Under the pieces are notes generated by a model. That model was not told where the DNA came from and ran no database searches. It worked only from the letters and a program-made list of their open reading frames with translations. The position numbers and the translations under genes are program-made. Shown in pieces: positions 6,683 to 7,479 of a stretch of 7,479 nt of DNA; the first letter of the stretch is position 1, and the number at the start of each line of letters is the position of its first letter. This stretch comes from Polynucleobacter sp. (GTDB taxonomy: Bacteria; Pseudomonadota; Gammaproteobacteria; Burkholderiales; Burkholderiaceae), in contig JALRHB010000061.1 in NCBI GenBank assembly GCA_023253245.1, positions 1 to 7,479 on the forward strand, in the 5' to 3' direction.

Positions 6683-7051
6683 TTAGTTTTGCACAAATGG
6701 TTCCGCATCTGCAAAAAGGTGAGGGAGCTTGCCCGTTTTCATTTCCGCGGTTTGGCAAAAATCAGCAAGACGAGTTCCTGACTTAATATTAAAAAGCATC
6801 GCTTTATTACCCAGCACCACTAGATCATATCCAGAGTTGGTATTTTTATAGCGCAAACTACCAGGCAAAGAATTTTCGCGAGCTAGATCAAAAGTTTTCG
6901 ATTGCCAAGTCAAACGAATCTTTTCTGTTGTTCCAGTAGTATTAAATTGCTTATTTTCGCTACAAGTCCAGGTCGAGACCGTCTCGTTTGCATAGGCTGC
7001 GCCAACAAAGCCAGCAGCCATCATGCTGATGAGGAGTAGGGTGCGCTTCAT
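6683..7051 (-). CDS. Secreted MliC-like protein (C-type lysozyme inhibitor fold), divergent
   Basis: A 122-residue protein with a classic Sec signal peptide: K2 and R3, a hydrophobic core at 4-19, and likely signal peptidase I cleavage after AYA (residue 21). There is no lipobox cysteine, so the mature product should be soluble in the periplasm. The mature part resembles the MliC/PliC domain: WTC at 28-30, a beta-rich stretch with KIRLTW (44-49) and FDLARE (54-59), then GSLRY (64-68), GYDLVVLGNKAMLF (74-87) and a final C99. C30 and C99 could form the disulfide seen in that fold. The canonical SGxRY motif is altered to PGSLRY, so inhibitory activity is uncertain. ATG 7051 follows the mdh stop by 12 nt, with AAGGA overlapping that stop. 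Family assignment is moderate; otherwise it is a hypothetical periplasmic protein. Confidence 0.7.
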   Translation of the reverse strand: MKRTLLLISMMAAGFVGAAYANETVSTWTCSENKQFNTTGTTEKIRLTWQSKTFDLARENSLPGSLRYKNTNSGYDLVVLGNKAMLFNIKSGTRLADFCQTAEMKTGKLPHLFADAEPFVQN

Positions 7052-7060
7052 ACAGGCAGG

Positions 7061-7066
7061 TCCTTA
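7061..7066 (-). promoter_or_regulatory. Shine-Dalgarno AAGGA overlapping the mdh stop codon
   Basis: On the minus strand the mdh TAA (7066-7064) runs straight into GGA, so TAAGGA is both stop and ribosome binding site. It lies about 9 nt before the ATG at 7051. It supports that start and suggests the small secreted protein is translated from the mdh transcript. Confidence 0.6.
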
Positions 7067-7479
7067 TGAAAGAAGATGTTTAACGCCTGCTTGCTCTTCA
7101 AGCAATTCGTTAAGAGTGTGATTCATACGCTCACGAGAGAACTCATCAATTTCTAAGCCCTCAACCATCTTGTATTCACCATTTTCACAAATGACGGGAT
7201 AGCCGTAGATAACTTCAGCAGGGATGCCATATTCACCTTTAGAAGGAATGCCCATCGTTACCCATTTACCATTTGTGCCGAGAACCCAGTCACGCATGTG
7301 ATCAATTGCTGCATTGGCTGCAGAAGCGGCAGAAGATAGACCGCGGGCATCAATAATCGCAGCACCACGTTTACCAACTGTTGGAATGAAAACATCTTTA
7401 TTCCAAGCGGGATCATTAATGCTGTCCTTAACAGATTTGCCATCAACAGTAGCAAAGCGGTAGTCAGGGTACATCGTAG
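7064..7479 (-). CDS. mdh: Malate dehydrogenase (NAD, type I), C-terminal part only
   Basis: This is the last 137 residues or so of a TCA-cycle malate dehydrogenase of about 325-330 aa; the N-terminal half lies beyond the right edge. The visible part starts at T-MYPDYRFATV, where the preceding HSP of the catalytic-histidine motif would be just outside the window. It continues through WNKDVFIPTVGKRGAAII, ARGLSSAASAANAAIDHMRD, GTNGKWVTMG and GYPVICENGEYKMVEGLEID to an end in ELLEEQAGVKHLL. All of these are strongly conserved in the proteobacterial lactate/malate dehydrogenase-like group that includes Burkholderiales Mdh. The Met at 7474 is internal, not a start. The enzyme oxidises malate to oxaloacetate with NAD in the cytoplasm. 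The MliC-like gene follows 12 nt downstream. Confidence 0.96.
   Translation of the reverse strand, partial: TMYPDYRFATVDGKSVKDSINDPAWNKDVFIPTVGKRGAAIIDARGLSSAASAANAAIDHMRDWVLGTNGKWVTMGIPSKGEYGIPAEVIYGYPVICENGEYKMVEGLEIDEFSRERMNHTLNELLEEQAGVKHLLS

Noticed and set aside
7258..7455. Minus-strand open frame of 65 codons
   Set aside because: It overlaps mdh in another frame on the same strand; its Leu/Met-rich hydrophobic reading is a frame-shifted image of conserved Mdh sequence.

Overview
The window looks like ordinary chromosome from a low- to moderate-GC betaproteobacterium of the order Burkholderiales, most likely Polynucleobacter or a close relative. Three things point there: a DUF2863-type protein (a family I know from Burkholderiales), a malate dehydrogenase tail of the proteobacterial type I form, and a composition that looks lower in GC than most Burkholderiales. 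The assignment rests on remembered family knowledge, not a search.

Layout. Positions 1-4554 hold a tight five-gene run on the minus strand. Read in the direction of transcription it is a YbdL-like PLP aminotransferase (4554-3352), a nu-class glutathione S-transferase (3335-2598), a 3-hydroxybutyryl-CoA dehydrogenase (2596-1742), a five-helix DUF3429 membrane protein (1706-1227, GTG start) and the AAA+ clamp-loader-like ATPase RarA (1215 to beyond the left edge). The gaps are 16, 1, 35 and 11 nt, so the run is probably one transcript, although the products belong to unrelated pathways. A 67-bp divergent spacer (4555-4621) separates this run from a plus-strand pair: yaaA (4622-5398), a peroxide-stress protein, and a DUF2863 protein (5410-6621) 11 nt downstream.

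The DUF2863 gene converges on a minus-strand pair entering from the right edge: the C-terminal part of malate dehydrogenase (7479-7064, partial) followed by a small secreted MliC-like protein (7051-6683). A symmetric hairpin flanked by A and T tracts at 6637-6663 can terminate both converging transcripts.

There is no gene-free stretch longer than 300 bases and no RNA gene, CRISPR array, insertion sequence or phage remnant that I can see. I found no clear new multi-gene system. The points most worth following up are the yaaA-DUF2863 pairing, the divergent MliC-like protein coupled to mdh, the coupled gst-hbd junction, and the divergent spacer whose two genes lack Shine-Dalgarno sequences.
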